A DNA stretch of 45,048 bases from Intrasporangium chromatireducens Q5-1 (lineage in GTDB: Bacteria > Actinomycetota > Actinomycetes > Actinomycetales > Dermatophilaceae): assembly GCF_000576575.1 (NCBI RefSeq), contig NZ_AWQS01000012.1, positions 1-45,048 on the forward strand. Reading direction: 5' to 3'. Both the position numbers and the translations under genes were made by a program. The notes under the pieces are model-generated. The model was given only the letters and a program-made list of their open reading frames with translations. It had not been told where the DNA came from and searched no databases. Positions 33,625-40,802 of this stretch are shown here, piece by piece. Numbering within the stretch: position 1 is the stretch's first letter; every line of letters starts with the position of its first letter.

Positions 33625-35219
33625 CGGCGCCGACCGGCGGCTCCGACTGGCGGCGCCTCGACCGCCGGATGCTGCTCATCCACCCCTTCCAGGCCCTGGT
33701 CCGAGCCCTGCCGGCGCTGCTCGCCCTCTTCCTCGCCCGGGCCGGCTCGAGCGACTCCGAGCGCTGGGAGCTGATCGCCCTTCCGCTCGTGCTCGCCTAC
33801 GGTGTCGCGCGCTGGTTCACGACCCGCTACCGGATCGATGGCGAGCAGATCCAGCTCAAGCACGGCGTCATCACGAAGCAGACGACGACCGCACGGCTCG
33901 ACAGGGTGCGCACGATCGACCTCACGGCCCAGGTCTGGCACCGCGTTCTCGGCCTGGCCAAGGTCGAGATCTCGACCGCCGGCACGAACGACCGCCTGGT
34001 CCTCGACGCCCTCAGCCTCGGCGCGGGCCGGGCGCTGCGCGCGGAGCTGCTCCACCGGGCCGAGGCCGAGGGCGCACCGGTCGCCGGTCCGTCCGGCGCC
34101 CCCACGCAGGAGCGGCCCGTGGACGCGGCGTGGCCGGCTCCCACCGGCGAGGCGGTGGCACCCTCGGGCGACGCGGCAGCCCTGCCCGGTGTCAACGCCG
34201 CGCCCGTGGCCACCGCGACCGGGCCGAGCGACGAGGAGCTCCTGCGCCTCGACCCGTCCTGGGTTCGCTTCGCGCCCTTCACGATGAGCGGGTTCCTCTC
34301 CGCCGCAGCGCTGCTGGGCATCGGCCTGCAGTTCGCGAACCAGCTCGCGGATGGTGGCCGGATCTACGTGTCTGCTTACAGGTGGGCGGTGGACCGCGGC
34401 CTCCTCACCGGCGTCCTCATGGTCCTCATAGCGGTCTCGGTCCTCGCGATCGGCGGCTACGTCCTGTCCTTCTGGGGCTTCCGCCTGACCCGCAACCGGC
34501 TCGGCAGCCTGTACGTCCGTCGGGGACTGCTGACGACCCGGGAGACGAGCATCGACGCAAACCGGCTGCGGGGCGTGGAGATCGGCGAGCCGGCTGGCCT
34601 GCGCACCGTTGGCGGAGCCCGGCTCAAGGCGGTGACGACGGGGCTCGGCCACGACGCGCATGCCCGCTCCGACGTGCTCGCCCCACCGGCCTCTGTGGAA
34701 GCCGTGCGTGGCCTGGCGCGACAGATCGTCGAGGACGACGCGGCCGTGCGAGACCCCCTCCGGCCGCACGGAGCCGCCGCTCGGCGTCGGCGTCACGTGC
34801 GCGCGCTCGTGCCGTGCGCGACCCTCGCCGTCACACTCAGCGCCCTGACCGCGCGGTTCGATTGGTGGACAGGGTGGTTCGTGGTCGCTGCCCTGGTGCT
34901 CGTGCTCGGGTGGGCGCTCGCCCGCAGCCGGTATGCCGCCCTCGGCCACCGCGTGACCGGTCGTCACGTCGTGGTGCGCTCGGGCGCGCTGAACCGCGAC
35001 CGGGTGGTCCTCCAGCGCGACGGGATCGTCGGATGGACGATCCGGCAGAGCTTCTTCCAGCGTCGCGCCGGAGTGGCCACCCTCGTCATGACGACCGGAG
35101 CCGGCCGCCAGCACTATGAGGCGATCGACGTGGCCCCGGCGACGGCATACGGCGTCATCGCCGAGGTCCACCCGACCCTCCTCGAGCAGTTCACCTGCGC
35201 CCAGCGAGCGAGTCGCTAG
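33621..35219 (+). CDS. bacterial PH-domain membrane protein (YdbT-like)
   Basis: A 532-residue membrane protein with several bPH2 repeats. Each begins with a strand such as TRYRIDGEQIQLKHGVITKQTTTARLDR (split: TRYRIDGEQIQLKHG then TTTARLDRVRTIDL), RNRLGSLYVRRGLLTTRETSIDANR (split: RLGSLYVRRGLLTTRE), and HRVTGRHVVVRSGALNRDRVVLQ (split: VTGRHVVVRSGALNRD). Between them lie paired hydrophobic helices. A linker of about 70 residues (Ala/Pro/Gly-rich) sits after repeat 1. The gene is coupled to the YdbS-like gene. The stop TAG overlaps the convergent copper-protein stop in a shared CTAG (35216-35219). Confidence 0.83.
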   Translation: MTAPTGGSDWRRLDRRMLLIHPFQALVRALPALLALFLARAGSSDSERWELIALPLVLAYGVARWFTTRYRIDGEQIQLKHGVITKQTTTARLDRVRTIDLTAQVWHRVLGLAKVEISTAGTNDRLVLDALSLGAGRALRAELLHRAEAEGAPVAGPSGAPTQERPVDAAWPAPTGEAVAPSGDAAALPGVNAAPVATATGPSDEELLRLDPSWVRFAPFTMSGFLSAAALLGIGLQFANQLADGGRIYVSAYRWAVDRGLLTGVLMVLIAVSVLAIGGYVLSFWGFRLTRNRLGSLYVRRGLLTTRETSIDANRLRGVEIGEPAGLRTVGGARLKAVTTGLGHDAHARSDVLAPPASVEAVRGLARQIVEDDAAVRDPLRPHGAAARRRRHVRALVPCATLAVTLSALTARFDWWTGWFVVAALVLVLGWALARSRYAALGHRVTGRHVVVRSGALNRDRVVLQRDGIVGWTIRQSFFQRRAGVATLVMTTGAGRQHYEAIDVAPATAYGVIAEVHPTLLEQFTCAQRASR

Positions 35220-36181
35220 CGAACGACGGTGACGGAGCCAACCATCCCCATGCCGTCATGGATGAGGCAGCGGTAGTGGTAGGTCCCCGCCTTGGTGAAC
35301 GTGACCTTGAATGTCGACGTCGGGGCGATGAGGACCCCGGAGCTGAGCGTTCCGTGCGAGTAGTGCTGCGGGTCGCCGACCGGGGCGAGCGGGTTCGCCG
35401 GGTCCGGCCCGAAGGTGACGGTGTGCGGGACGGGGAAGCCGTTGCGGCCCCAGTCGAACGTCACGGTCTGCCCCACGTGGACGGTCACGTGCGGGCGGGT
35501 GAAGGCCATCACGAGGGCGGTGTCGTCAGCGGCACCGACGAAGACGTGGTGGTTCGTGGCGAGCAGCCGCTCCTTCAGCCGGAGGAGCCTGCCGTCGAGG
35601 AGGACGAGAGCCCGTTCGAGGGTCGCCCGGGCGTTGTACCACCGCTGCGAGTGCGGGTAGGGCGTGCCGGCCGCACGCACGTGCACGGTGCCCTTCATCA
35701 TGGCCCCGTGGACGTAGCAGTAGTACGTGTACGTCCCCACCCCGGTGAACTTAAGGCTGTAGGACGTGTAGTTCGGCGCCGGCAGCAGGTCGATCGGCAT
35801 CGTCGCCATGATGCCCGAGTTGCGGAACTGGCCGGGCTTGCTGATCGTGTGCTGCCACGTGCGTGTGGACATGTACCCGAAGGACGGGGTGCCGGGGAAG
35901 AAGTCCCCGAGCGGGTGGGCGGCGTCGATGAACGAGACCGTGTGCGGCTCCATCGAGGCGGCCTTCCAGTGGACGGTGTCCCCGACGTCGATCCAGATGT
36001 CGGACGGTCCGTAGTTCATGCCCTGAATGAGGTGGTTCGACGACTCCGAGCCGACCTGCACCGTCCACGTCCGGCCAGTCCAGGTGTGGGCGGAGGCCGG
36101 TGCCAGGCCGCCAACTGCGACGGTGGCACCGATCGCCAGCATGGCCGCGAGCAAGGCTCGCAGCCAGCGAGTGGGTTTCAT
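35216..36181 (-). CDS. secreted protein with two type-1 copper (cupredoxin) domains
   Basis: A 321-residue exported protein. A signal peptide of about 31 residues ends in PASA before HTW. Two plastocyanin-like domains follow. In the first the ligands are His in EPHTVSF and Cys/His/Met in YYCYVHGAMM. In the second they are His in VPHTVTF and Cys/His/Met in YRCLIHDGMGM. About 45 residues of basic, helical linker (WYNARATLERALVLLDGRLL, then KERLLA) separate them. The function could be electron transfer or copper handling outside the cell. GGAGG is 5 nt before the ATG. Confidence 0.88.
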   Translation of the reverse strand: MKPTRWLRALLAAMLAIGATVAVGGLAPASAHTWTGRTWTVQVGSESSNHLIQGMNYGPSDIWIDVGDTVHWKAASMEPHTVSFIDAAHPLGDFFPGTPSFGYMSTRTWQHTISKPGQFRNSGIMATMPIDLLPAPNYTSYSLKFTGVGTYTYYCYVHGAMMKGTVHVRAAGTPYPHSQRWYNARATLERALVLLDGRLLRLKERLLATNHHVFVGAADDTALVMAFTRPHVTVHVGQTVTFDWGRNGFPVPHTVTFGPDPANPLAPVGDPQHYSHGTLSSGVLIAPTSTFKVTFTKAGTYHYRCLIHDGMGMVGSVTVVR

Positions 36182-36207
36182 GCTTCCTCCATGGAAAGAC
36201 CTGCCCC

Positions 36208-36229
36208 CCGAGCTCCTCGAGGGGCTCGG
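36208..36229 (-). promoter_or_regulatory. hairpin in the leader of the copper-protein mRNA
   Basis: CCGAGC (36208-36213) pairs with GCTCGG (36224-36229) around a 10-nt loop, about 15 nt before the Shine-Dalgarno. It could affect translation. Confidence 0.4.
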
Positions 36230-36356
36230 TGCACCTGGGTCTGGTCGCGCGGCGCCGGGCCAGCACGGAGGTACTCCAACCGCGAAGCCTACTGCTCAGG
36301 CCGCGAATCCCTTTGCGCAGCAGGCTAATCCCATGATGTTGGCAGAATCGTCCCAG

Positions 36357-36386
36357 CACATGTCGCCACCTGTCGGCACATGTCGG
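36357..36386 (-). promoter_or_regulatory. three tandem 10-bp repeats (CACATGTCGS) upstream of the copper protein
   Basis: CACATGTCGC, CACCTGTCGG and CACATGTCGG follow one another without gap, one helical turn apart. They lie just upstream of where the promoter with TAGCCT (36322-36327) would be, at about -41 to -70. That is the layout of an activator binding site. Confidence 0.55.
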
Positions 36387-36505
36387 TGCAAAGCGCACCG
36401 GTGCGGGACGGCACCATCATGCGGACGCGGCTGGGCGGCATACCCCTCGGGCGGGGCCGGCCACCCGCGAACGAGCGGAAGGACGCCCGGGACGGAACTG
36501 AGCTC

Positions 36506-36515
36506 AGCGGCATAC
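36506..36515 (+). repeat. AGCGGCATAC motif copy in the intergenic region
   Basis: Exact copy; a 9-of-10 match (GGCGGCATAC) lies at 36434-36443. Confidence 0.85.
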
Positions 36516-36549
36516 CTCTTCTCGTTGCTCGGGAACCATGCGGAAAGGC

Positions 36550-36584
36550 GCGTGGACCGGCCCCACACGGGAGCCGGCCCACGC
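36550..36584 (-). terminator. terminator hairpin after dctA
   Basis: GCGTGGACCGGC (36550-36561) pairs with GCCGGCCCACGC (36573-36584) except at one position. It lies 13 nt beyond the dctA stop. Confidence 0.7.
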
Positions 36585-36596
36585 TGTTTCGCTGGC

Positions 36597-37994
36597 CTAC
36601 TGGGCGGCGACGGGGAGCGGTGCACGCCCAGCGACGGGTTCGTGCTGGGCGGCGGGCTCATGCTCGGCGTCGACCAGCATGGCCTCGTCGAAGGGGCGCT
36701 CGCCGGCGAGCACCTGCGCGGCCTGGACCCGGTCGATCTGGCCCGTCCAGGTGCCGATGACGACGGTCGCGATGGCGTTGCCGGCGAAGTTCGTCAGGGC
36801 ACGCGCTTCACTCATCATCCGGTCAATGCCGACAATGAAGCCGACGCCGTCGACGAGGTCCGGACGGTGCGACTGCAGACCGCCGGCGAGGGTGGCAAGG
36901 CCGGCGCCCGTGACACCTGCCGCGCCCTTCGAGGCGATGACCATGAAAACGAGCAGGCCGATCTGCTGGCCGATGCTGAAGGGCTTGTCCATGGCCTCGG
37001 CGATGAAGAGGCTCGCCATCGTGAGGTAGATCGCCGTGCCGTCGAGGTTGAAGGAGTAACCGGTCGGGACGGTGATGCCGACAACGGGGCGCGAGACGCC
37101 GAGGTGCTCCATCTTCGCGATGAGTCGCGGCAGGGCGGACTCGGACGACGAGGTCGACAGGATGAGGAGGAACTCGCGGGCGAGGTAGCGCAGCAGCGAC
37201 CACACCCCGAAGCCGGTGACGACGCGTAGCACGGTGCCGAGGACAAGGAAGACGAAGATCGCGCAGGTGGCGTAGAAGGCGACCATGATCAGGAAGAGGC
37301 TCTTGAGCGCCCCGAGCCCGGTCGCGCCGACGACGGCGGCCATGGCGCCGAAGGCGCCGATCGGGGCGATCCACATGATCATCGCCATGAGCCGGAAGAC
37401 GAGCCGCTCGACGTGCTTGATGCCGGCGAGGATCGGCTCACCGGCGCGGCCGAGCTTCTGCAGGGCGAAGCCGACGAGGAGCGCGACGAGGAGCGCCTGC
37501 AGGACGTCACCGGACGTCAGCGCCGAGACAAGGGTGTCGGGGACGAGGCCGAGGAGGAAGTCCACGGTGCTCTCGGCGCCTCCGCTCGCCTGCTTCTGGC
37601 CCGCGGCGGCGATGTCGCTCGTCAGGTGCAGGCCGGCTCCCGGCTGGACGATGTTGCCGACGACGAGGCCGATCGCGAGGGCGACCGTCGACATGACGAG
37701 GAAGTAGCCGAGGGCGAGGCCGCCGACCTTGCCGACCTGCGCCGCCTTCCGGACCGAGCCGATGCCGAGGACGATCGTGCAGAAGATGATCGGCGTGATC
37801 ATCATCTTGATGAGGTTGACGAAGGCGGTGCCGAGCGGCTTGAGCTCCTTGCCGACGTCGGGCCAGATCCAGCCGACCAGGGCGCCGAGGACCATCGCCG
37901 CGACGACGGCGATGTAGAGGAAGTGGGTGCGGTCGCGCTTGGGGCGTTTGGCCGAGGGGGTGAGATGTGCGTCGATGGTGGTCGTGTCACTCAC
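36597..37994 (-). CDS. dctA: C4-dicarboxylate:cation symporter (DctA-like)
   Basis: A 465-residue inner-membrane transporter of the DAACS family. Eight or more hydrophobic segments are seen, with the family marks LIKMMITPIIFCTIVLGI near 70-87, STSSSESALPRLIAKM near 290-305, and the substrate/Na-site blocks GYSFNLDGTAIYL and NFAGNAIATVVIG. It imports succinate, fumarate or malate, possibly other C4 acids. GTG at 37994 is chosen because GGAGG lies 5 nt upstream; a 5' ATG lies within that site. The C-terminal 40 residues (EHEPAAQHEPVAG) are acidic and lineage-specific. Divergent from a DcuS/DcuR-like two-component system, which likely controls it. Confidence 0.93.
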   Translation of the reverse strand: MSDTTTIDAHLTPSAKRPKRDRTHFLYIAVVAAMVLGALVGWIWPDVGKELKPLGTAFVNLIKMMITPIIFCTIVLGIGSVRKAAQVGKVGGLALGYFLVMSTVALAIGLVVGNIVQPGAGLHLTSDIAAAGQKQASGGAESTVDFLLGLVPDTLVSALTSGDVLQALLVALLVGFALQKLGRAGEPILAGIKHVERLVFRLMAMIMWIAPIGAFGAMAAVVGATGLGALKSLFLIMVAFYATCAIFVFLVLGTVLRVVTGFGVWSLLRYLAREFLLILSTSSSESALPRLIAKMEHLGVSRPVVGITVPTGYSFNLDGTAIYLTMASLFIAEAMDKPFSIGQQIGLLVFMVIASKGAAGVTGAGLATLAGGLQSHRPDLVDGVGFIVGIDRMMSEARALTNFAGNAIATVVIGTWTGQIDRVQAAQVLAGERPFDEAMLVDAEHEPAAQHEPVAGRAPLPVAAQ

Positions 37995-38052
37995 GGGGGC
38001 CTCCATTGGCAGGTGAGGGGGTGGACTCGGTGTGTCGAGGCTCCCGGCCGGC

Positions 38053-38066
38053 GTGACTAGGGTCAC
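38053..38066. promoter_or_regulatory. inverted repeat GTGAC-N4-GTCAC over the kinase promoter
   Basis: GTGACTAGGGTCAC covers the -10 TAGGGT (38058-38063), in the 76-nt gap between dctA and the sensor kinase. It is a candidate site for the DcuR-like regulator. Confidence 0.55.
38058..38063 (+). promoter_or_regulatory. -10 hexamer TAGGGT of a leaderless promoter (sensor kinase)
   Basis: TAGGGT, then 7 nt, then the GTG at 38071. Confidence 0.7.
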
Positions 38067-38070
38067 CTTT

Positions 38071-39684
38071 GTGTCCATTGAGTTCTCGCCCCGACGGTGG
38101 AGCGTCGCGGCGCAGACCTTCGCCCTGCAGGTCGGCATCGCGATCCTCGTCGTGGCCGCCGGGCTCGTGGGCGCGTTCCTGCAGGCGCAACGGGCGGGTG
38201 ATCAGGAGGCGATCGCCAGAGCGACCGGGGTCGCGGAGACGGTGGCGGCAACCCCGCTCGTGGTGCGGGCGGTGGAGGGGCCGGACCCGGCTGCGACGCT
38301 GCAGCCCTATGCGTCACGGGTGCAGCGGGAGTCGTCGACCGACTTCGTCGTGATCATGAGCCCACGCGGGATCCGCTACAGCCATCCCGATCCGTCGCAG
38401 ATCGGCAGGACGTTCATTGGCCACATCGCTCCGGCGGCCGCCGGTGGCAGGGTCGTGGAGGACTACACCGGGACGCTGGGCCCCTCGACCCGCGTCGTGC
38501 TGCCGGTGCGAGACACCGCCCGGCCGGCGGCGTCACAGGTGGTCGCCCTCGTCGCGGTCGGGATCCGCAAGGCGGCGGTCGGTGAGCGGGTGCGCGAGCA
38601 GCTGCCGTCGATCCTGCTCGCTGGCCTGGCGGCGGCCCTGCTCACCGGGCTCGGGATGGCTCTGATCTCCCGACGGGTGCGGCGACAGACCCACGGGCTC
38701 GGCGAGCGACAGCTGCGTGAGATGTACGAGTACTACGACGCCGTGCTGCACGCCGTCTCCGAGGGCTTGGTCATCACTGACGTGGCTGGGAGGTTGCGCT
38801 TGATCAACGATGAGGCGGTGCGACTGCTCGGACTGGCGCCGGACTCGGTGGACCGTCCGGTGACGGAGCTCGGCCTGCCCGAGGACCTGGGTCGCGTGCT
38901 CGTCGACGACCGGTCGCACTCCGACGAATTGCACGCCACCGCCGCACGGGTCCTGGTCCTCAACAAGGAGCCCGCGACGTGGCGGGGGCGCCTCCTCGGG
39001 CACGTCACGACGCTGCGGGACCGGACCGACCTCGAGGCACTGACCGGTGAGCTCGACTCGGCGCGGGGGCTGACCGAGGCACTACGCTCACAGGCGCACG
39101 AGGCCGCCAACCGGCTCCACACGATCGTCAGCCTCATCGAGCTCGGCCACCCCGAGCGGGCACTCGCGTTCGCGACGGAGGAGCTTGAGGTGTCCCAGGT
39201 GCTGACGGACCGGGTGGTGGGGGCGGTCGACGAGCCGGCGCTGACGGCGCTGCTCCTCGGCAAGGCGGCCGAAGCGCACGAGCGGGGCATCGACTTCCGG
39301 ATCGAGTCGGGGTCGAACTGGCCCCACGGCGTCGCGGCGCAGCGTGACCTCGTCACGATCGTCGGCAACCTGATCGACAACGCCATGGACGCGGTGGGCG
39401 AACAGACGACTGACGCAGAGCGGGTGGTTGCCTTCGCCTCAGGGATCCAGGACGGGTATGCCGCTCTCACCGTCTCCGACAGCGGGCCGGGTCTGACCCC
39501 TGGTGCGGTCACGGACGCCTTCGAACGCGGTTACACGACAAAGGAGTCGGGGCGCGCCGGGCGACGCGGGATCGGGTTGGCCCTGGTGTCGCAGACGGTG
39601 AGCCGGCTCGGGGGGACACTCGAAGTGGGTGGGCCACCGGGCGCCATCTTCACCGTGCGGCTTCCGAGGAGGGCCTCGTCATGA
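38071..39684 (+). CDS. DcuS/CitA-family sensor histidine kinase
   Basis: A 537-residue membrane kinase. Helix 1 (about 15-36) and helix 2 (about 179-199) enclose an extracytoplasmic Cache/PAS sensor with SPRGIRYSHPDPSQIGRTFIG (split: SPRGIRYSHPDPSQIG), the DcuS/CitA hallmark. A cytoplasmic PAS domain (about 220-320) follows. The phosphoacceptor is His343 in LRSQAHEAANRLHTI (SpoOB-type box), and the ATPase has the N-box LIDNAMDA and GRRGIGLAL. It probably senses C4-dicarboxylate or citrate and phosphorylates the next gene's product. The GTG is leaderless. Confidence 0.93.
   Translation: MSIEFSPRRWSVAAQTFALQVGIAILVVAAGLVGAFLQAQRAGDQEAIARATGVAETVAATPLVVRAVEGPDPAATLQPYASRVQRESSTDFVVIMSPRGIRYSHPDPSQIGRTFIGHIAPAAAGGRVVEDYTGTLGPSTRVVLPVRDTARPAASQVVALVAVGIRKAAVGERVREQLPSILLAGLAAALLTGLGMALISRRVRRQTHGLGERQLREMYEYYDAVLHAVSEGLVITDVAGRLRLINDEAVRLLGLAPDSVDRPVTELGLPEDLGRVLVDDRSHSDELHATAARVLVLNKEPATWRGRLLGHVTTLRDRTDLEALTGELDSARGLTEALRSQAHEAANRLHTIVSLIELGHPERALAFATEELEVSQVLTDRVVGAVDEPALTALLLGKAAEAHERGIDFRIESGSNWPHGVAAQRDLVTIVGNLIDNAMDAVGEQTTDAERVVAFASGIQDGYAALTVSDSGPGLTPGAVTDAFERGYTTKESGRAGRRGIGLALVSQTVSRLGGTLEVGGPPGAIFTVRLPRRASS
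39456..39465 (-). repeat. AGCGGCATAC motif copy inside the sensor kinase gene
   Basis: Exact copy on the minus strand (GTATGCCGCT on plus), encoding Gly-Tyr-Ala-Ala-Leu. Confidence 0.85.
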
Positions 39685-40370
39685 CGGCCGAGGCTCTGAT
39701 GGTGCTGGTCGTCGAGGACGAGCCGGTCGCAGCCGAGGCGCACACCGCGTATGTCTCCCGGGTGCCCGGTTTCTCCGTGGTCGCCACCGTCGGCACGTCT
39801 CAGGCGGCGCTGAAGGCTCTGCAGGACAAGCAGATCGACGTTGTGTTGCTCGACATGAACCTGCCTGATCGGCACGGGCTCGACGTCGTGCGGGCGATGC
39901 GGGCGTCGGGCTATCGGGCCGACGTCATCGCGGTCACCTCCGCCCGCGATCTCCAGATCGTGCGCTCGGCGGTGTCGCTCGGGATCGTCCAGTACGTCCT
40001 CAAGCCCTTCGTCTTCGCGACCCTCCGGGACCGGCTGCTGGCCTACCGTGCCTATCGGACCCAGGTGACCTCCGGTGAGCAGGTAGGCACTCAGGCCGAG
40101 GTCGACGAGGTGTTTGCCGTGGCTCGGGTCTCGACGGAGCCGCACCTGCCCAAGGGGATGAGCGAGGAGCTCCTGGCTCGCGTCTCCAGGGCGTTGCGTG
40201 AGGCTGGCGGGGGCGGCCTCTCGGCACGAGAGCTGGGAGACCGGCTCGGGGTCAGTCGGGTGACGGCACGGCGGTATGCCGAGCACCTGACCGAGGCCAG
40301 GCTCGTGACGCGGCGCTCACGGTATGCGGGGGCCGGACGGCCCGAGGTCGAGTACGTGTGGGGCGGCTGA
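39681..40370 (+). CDS. DcuR/CitB-family response regulator
   Basis: A 229-residue regulator. The receiver domain has Asp58 (LLDMNLPD) as phosphoacceptor, with Glu12-Asp13, Thr86 and Lys108 (VLKPF) completing the site. The C-terminal helix-turn-helix (about 175-220) reads LSARELGDRLGVSRVTARRYAEHL, as in CitB-type regulators. It overlaps the kinase stop by 4 nt (ATGA), so the two are coupled. The likely target is dctA across the divergent gap. Confidence 0.93.
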   Translation: MTAEALMVLVVEDEPVAAEAHTAYVSRVPGFSVVATVGTSQAALKALQDKQIDVVLLDMNLPDRHGLDVVRAMRASGYRADVIAVTSARDLQIVRSAVSLGIVQYVLKPFVFATLRDRLLAYRAYRTQVTSGEQVGTQAEVDEVFAVARVSTEPHLPKGMSEELLARVSRALREAGGGGLSARELGDRLGVSRVTARRYAEHLTEARLVTRRSRYAGAGRPEVEYVWGG

Positions 40371-40468
40371 GAGGTTCCCTCTGGGTCTCCCCCTTCGCAA
40401 TGAAGCCAGTGCCAGGCGCGCAGCAAGGGCCCTGTGGACAAGTTTGCGGCCGTTTGGAGCAGTTCTCC

Positions 40469-40474
40469 TAGGTT
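40469..40474 (+). promoter_or_regulatory. -10 hexamer TAGGTT of a leaderless promoter (toxin cassette)
   Basis: TAGGTT, then 7 nt, then the ATG at 40482. Confidence 0.65.
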
Positions 40475-40481
40475 CGTCGGC

Positions 40482-40802
40482 ATGGCATATGCGATCGACA
40501 CGGAGGGCGCGCAGCGAGTCGGGACGACTCTTCGGACCAGCGCCGCCGAACTGCGCGACTGCGCCACCGCCTTCGCCCACGCCGGCGGGCTGGCCCGGCG
40601 CGGTGTCGCGGGGGACCACCCGGCGCTCGCCGTGGCGGTCGAGGAGTTCGTCACGGCGCACCAGGCGGCGCTCGTCACGATCGCGTCGGCCTGCGGCGGC
40701 CTTGGCCGGAGCCTCACGTGGGCCGCGCAGTCCGCGCACGAGCTGGAGCTGTCGACCGCGGCCGACTTCGGGTTGCGTGGCATCGGCATCGAGAGGCCGT
40801 GA
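40482..40802 (+). CDS. small helical T7SS-type partner protein (EspC/WXG100-like)
   Basis: A 106-residue all-alpha protein: IDTEGAQRVGTTLRTSAAEL, LRDCATAFAHAGG, then VAVEEFVTAHQAALVTIASA, ending SAADFGLRG-like (STAADFGLRGIGI). No WXG motif is visible. The two-helix architecture and position directly before a WXG-type toxin resemble the EspC/DUF2580-like or Lap-type partners that accompany ESX/T7SS substrates. Its stop overlaps the toxin start (GTGA), and it has its own leaderless promoter, so it probably heads a three-gene operon. Confidence 0.6.
   Translation: MAYAIDTEGAQRVGTTLRTSAAELRDCATAFAHAGGLARRGVAGDHPALAVAVEEFVTAHQAALVTIASACGGLGRSLTWAAQSAHELELSTAADFGLRGIGIERP

Larger units (their letters stand above)
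36182..36596 (-). other. 415-nt intergenic region upstream of the copper protein
   Basis: Contains the 5' region of the copper-protein gene and the 3' region of dctA. From right to left it holds the dctA terminator (36550-36584), a copy of the recurrent motif (36506-36515), a near-copy (36434-36443), three tandem 10-bp repeats (36357-36386), a possible minus-strand -10 TAGCCT (36322-36327), and a CCGAGC/GCTCGG hairpin (36208-36229). No coding frame is convincing. Confidence 0.6.

Noticed and set aside
36357-36386. CRISPR or replication iterons
   Set aside because: Only three 10-bp units with no spacers and no dnaA/rep gene nearby. A regulatory site fits better.
684-39465. AGCGGCATAC as a KOPS or other replichore-polar motif
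   Set aside because: Copies are split 6 to 7 between strands, and two pairs are inverted.
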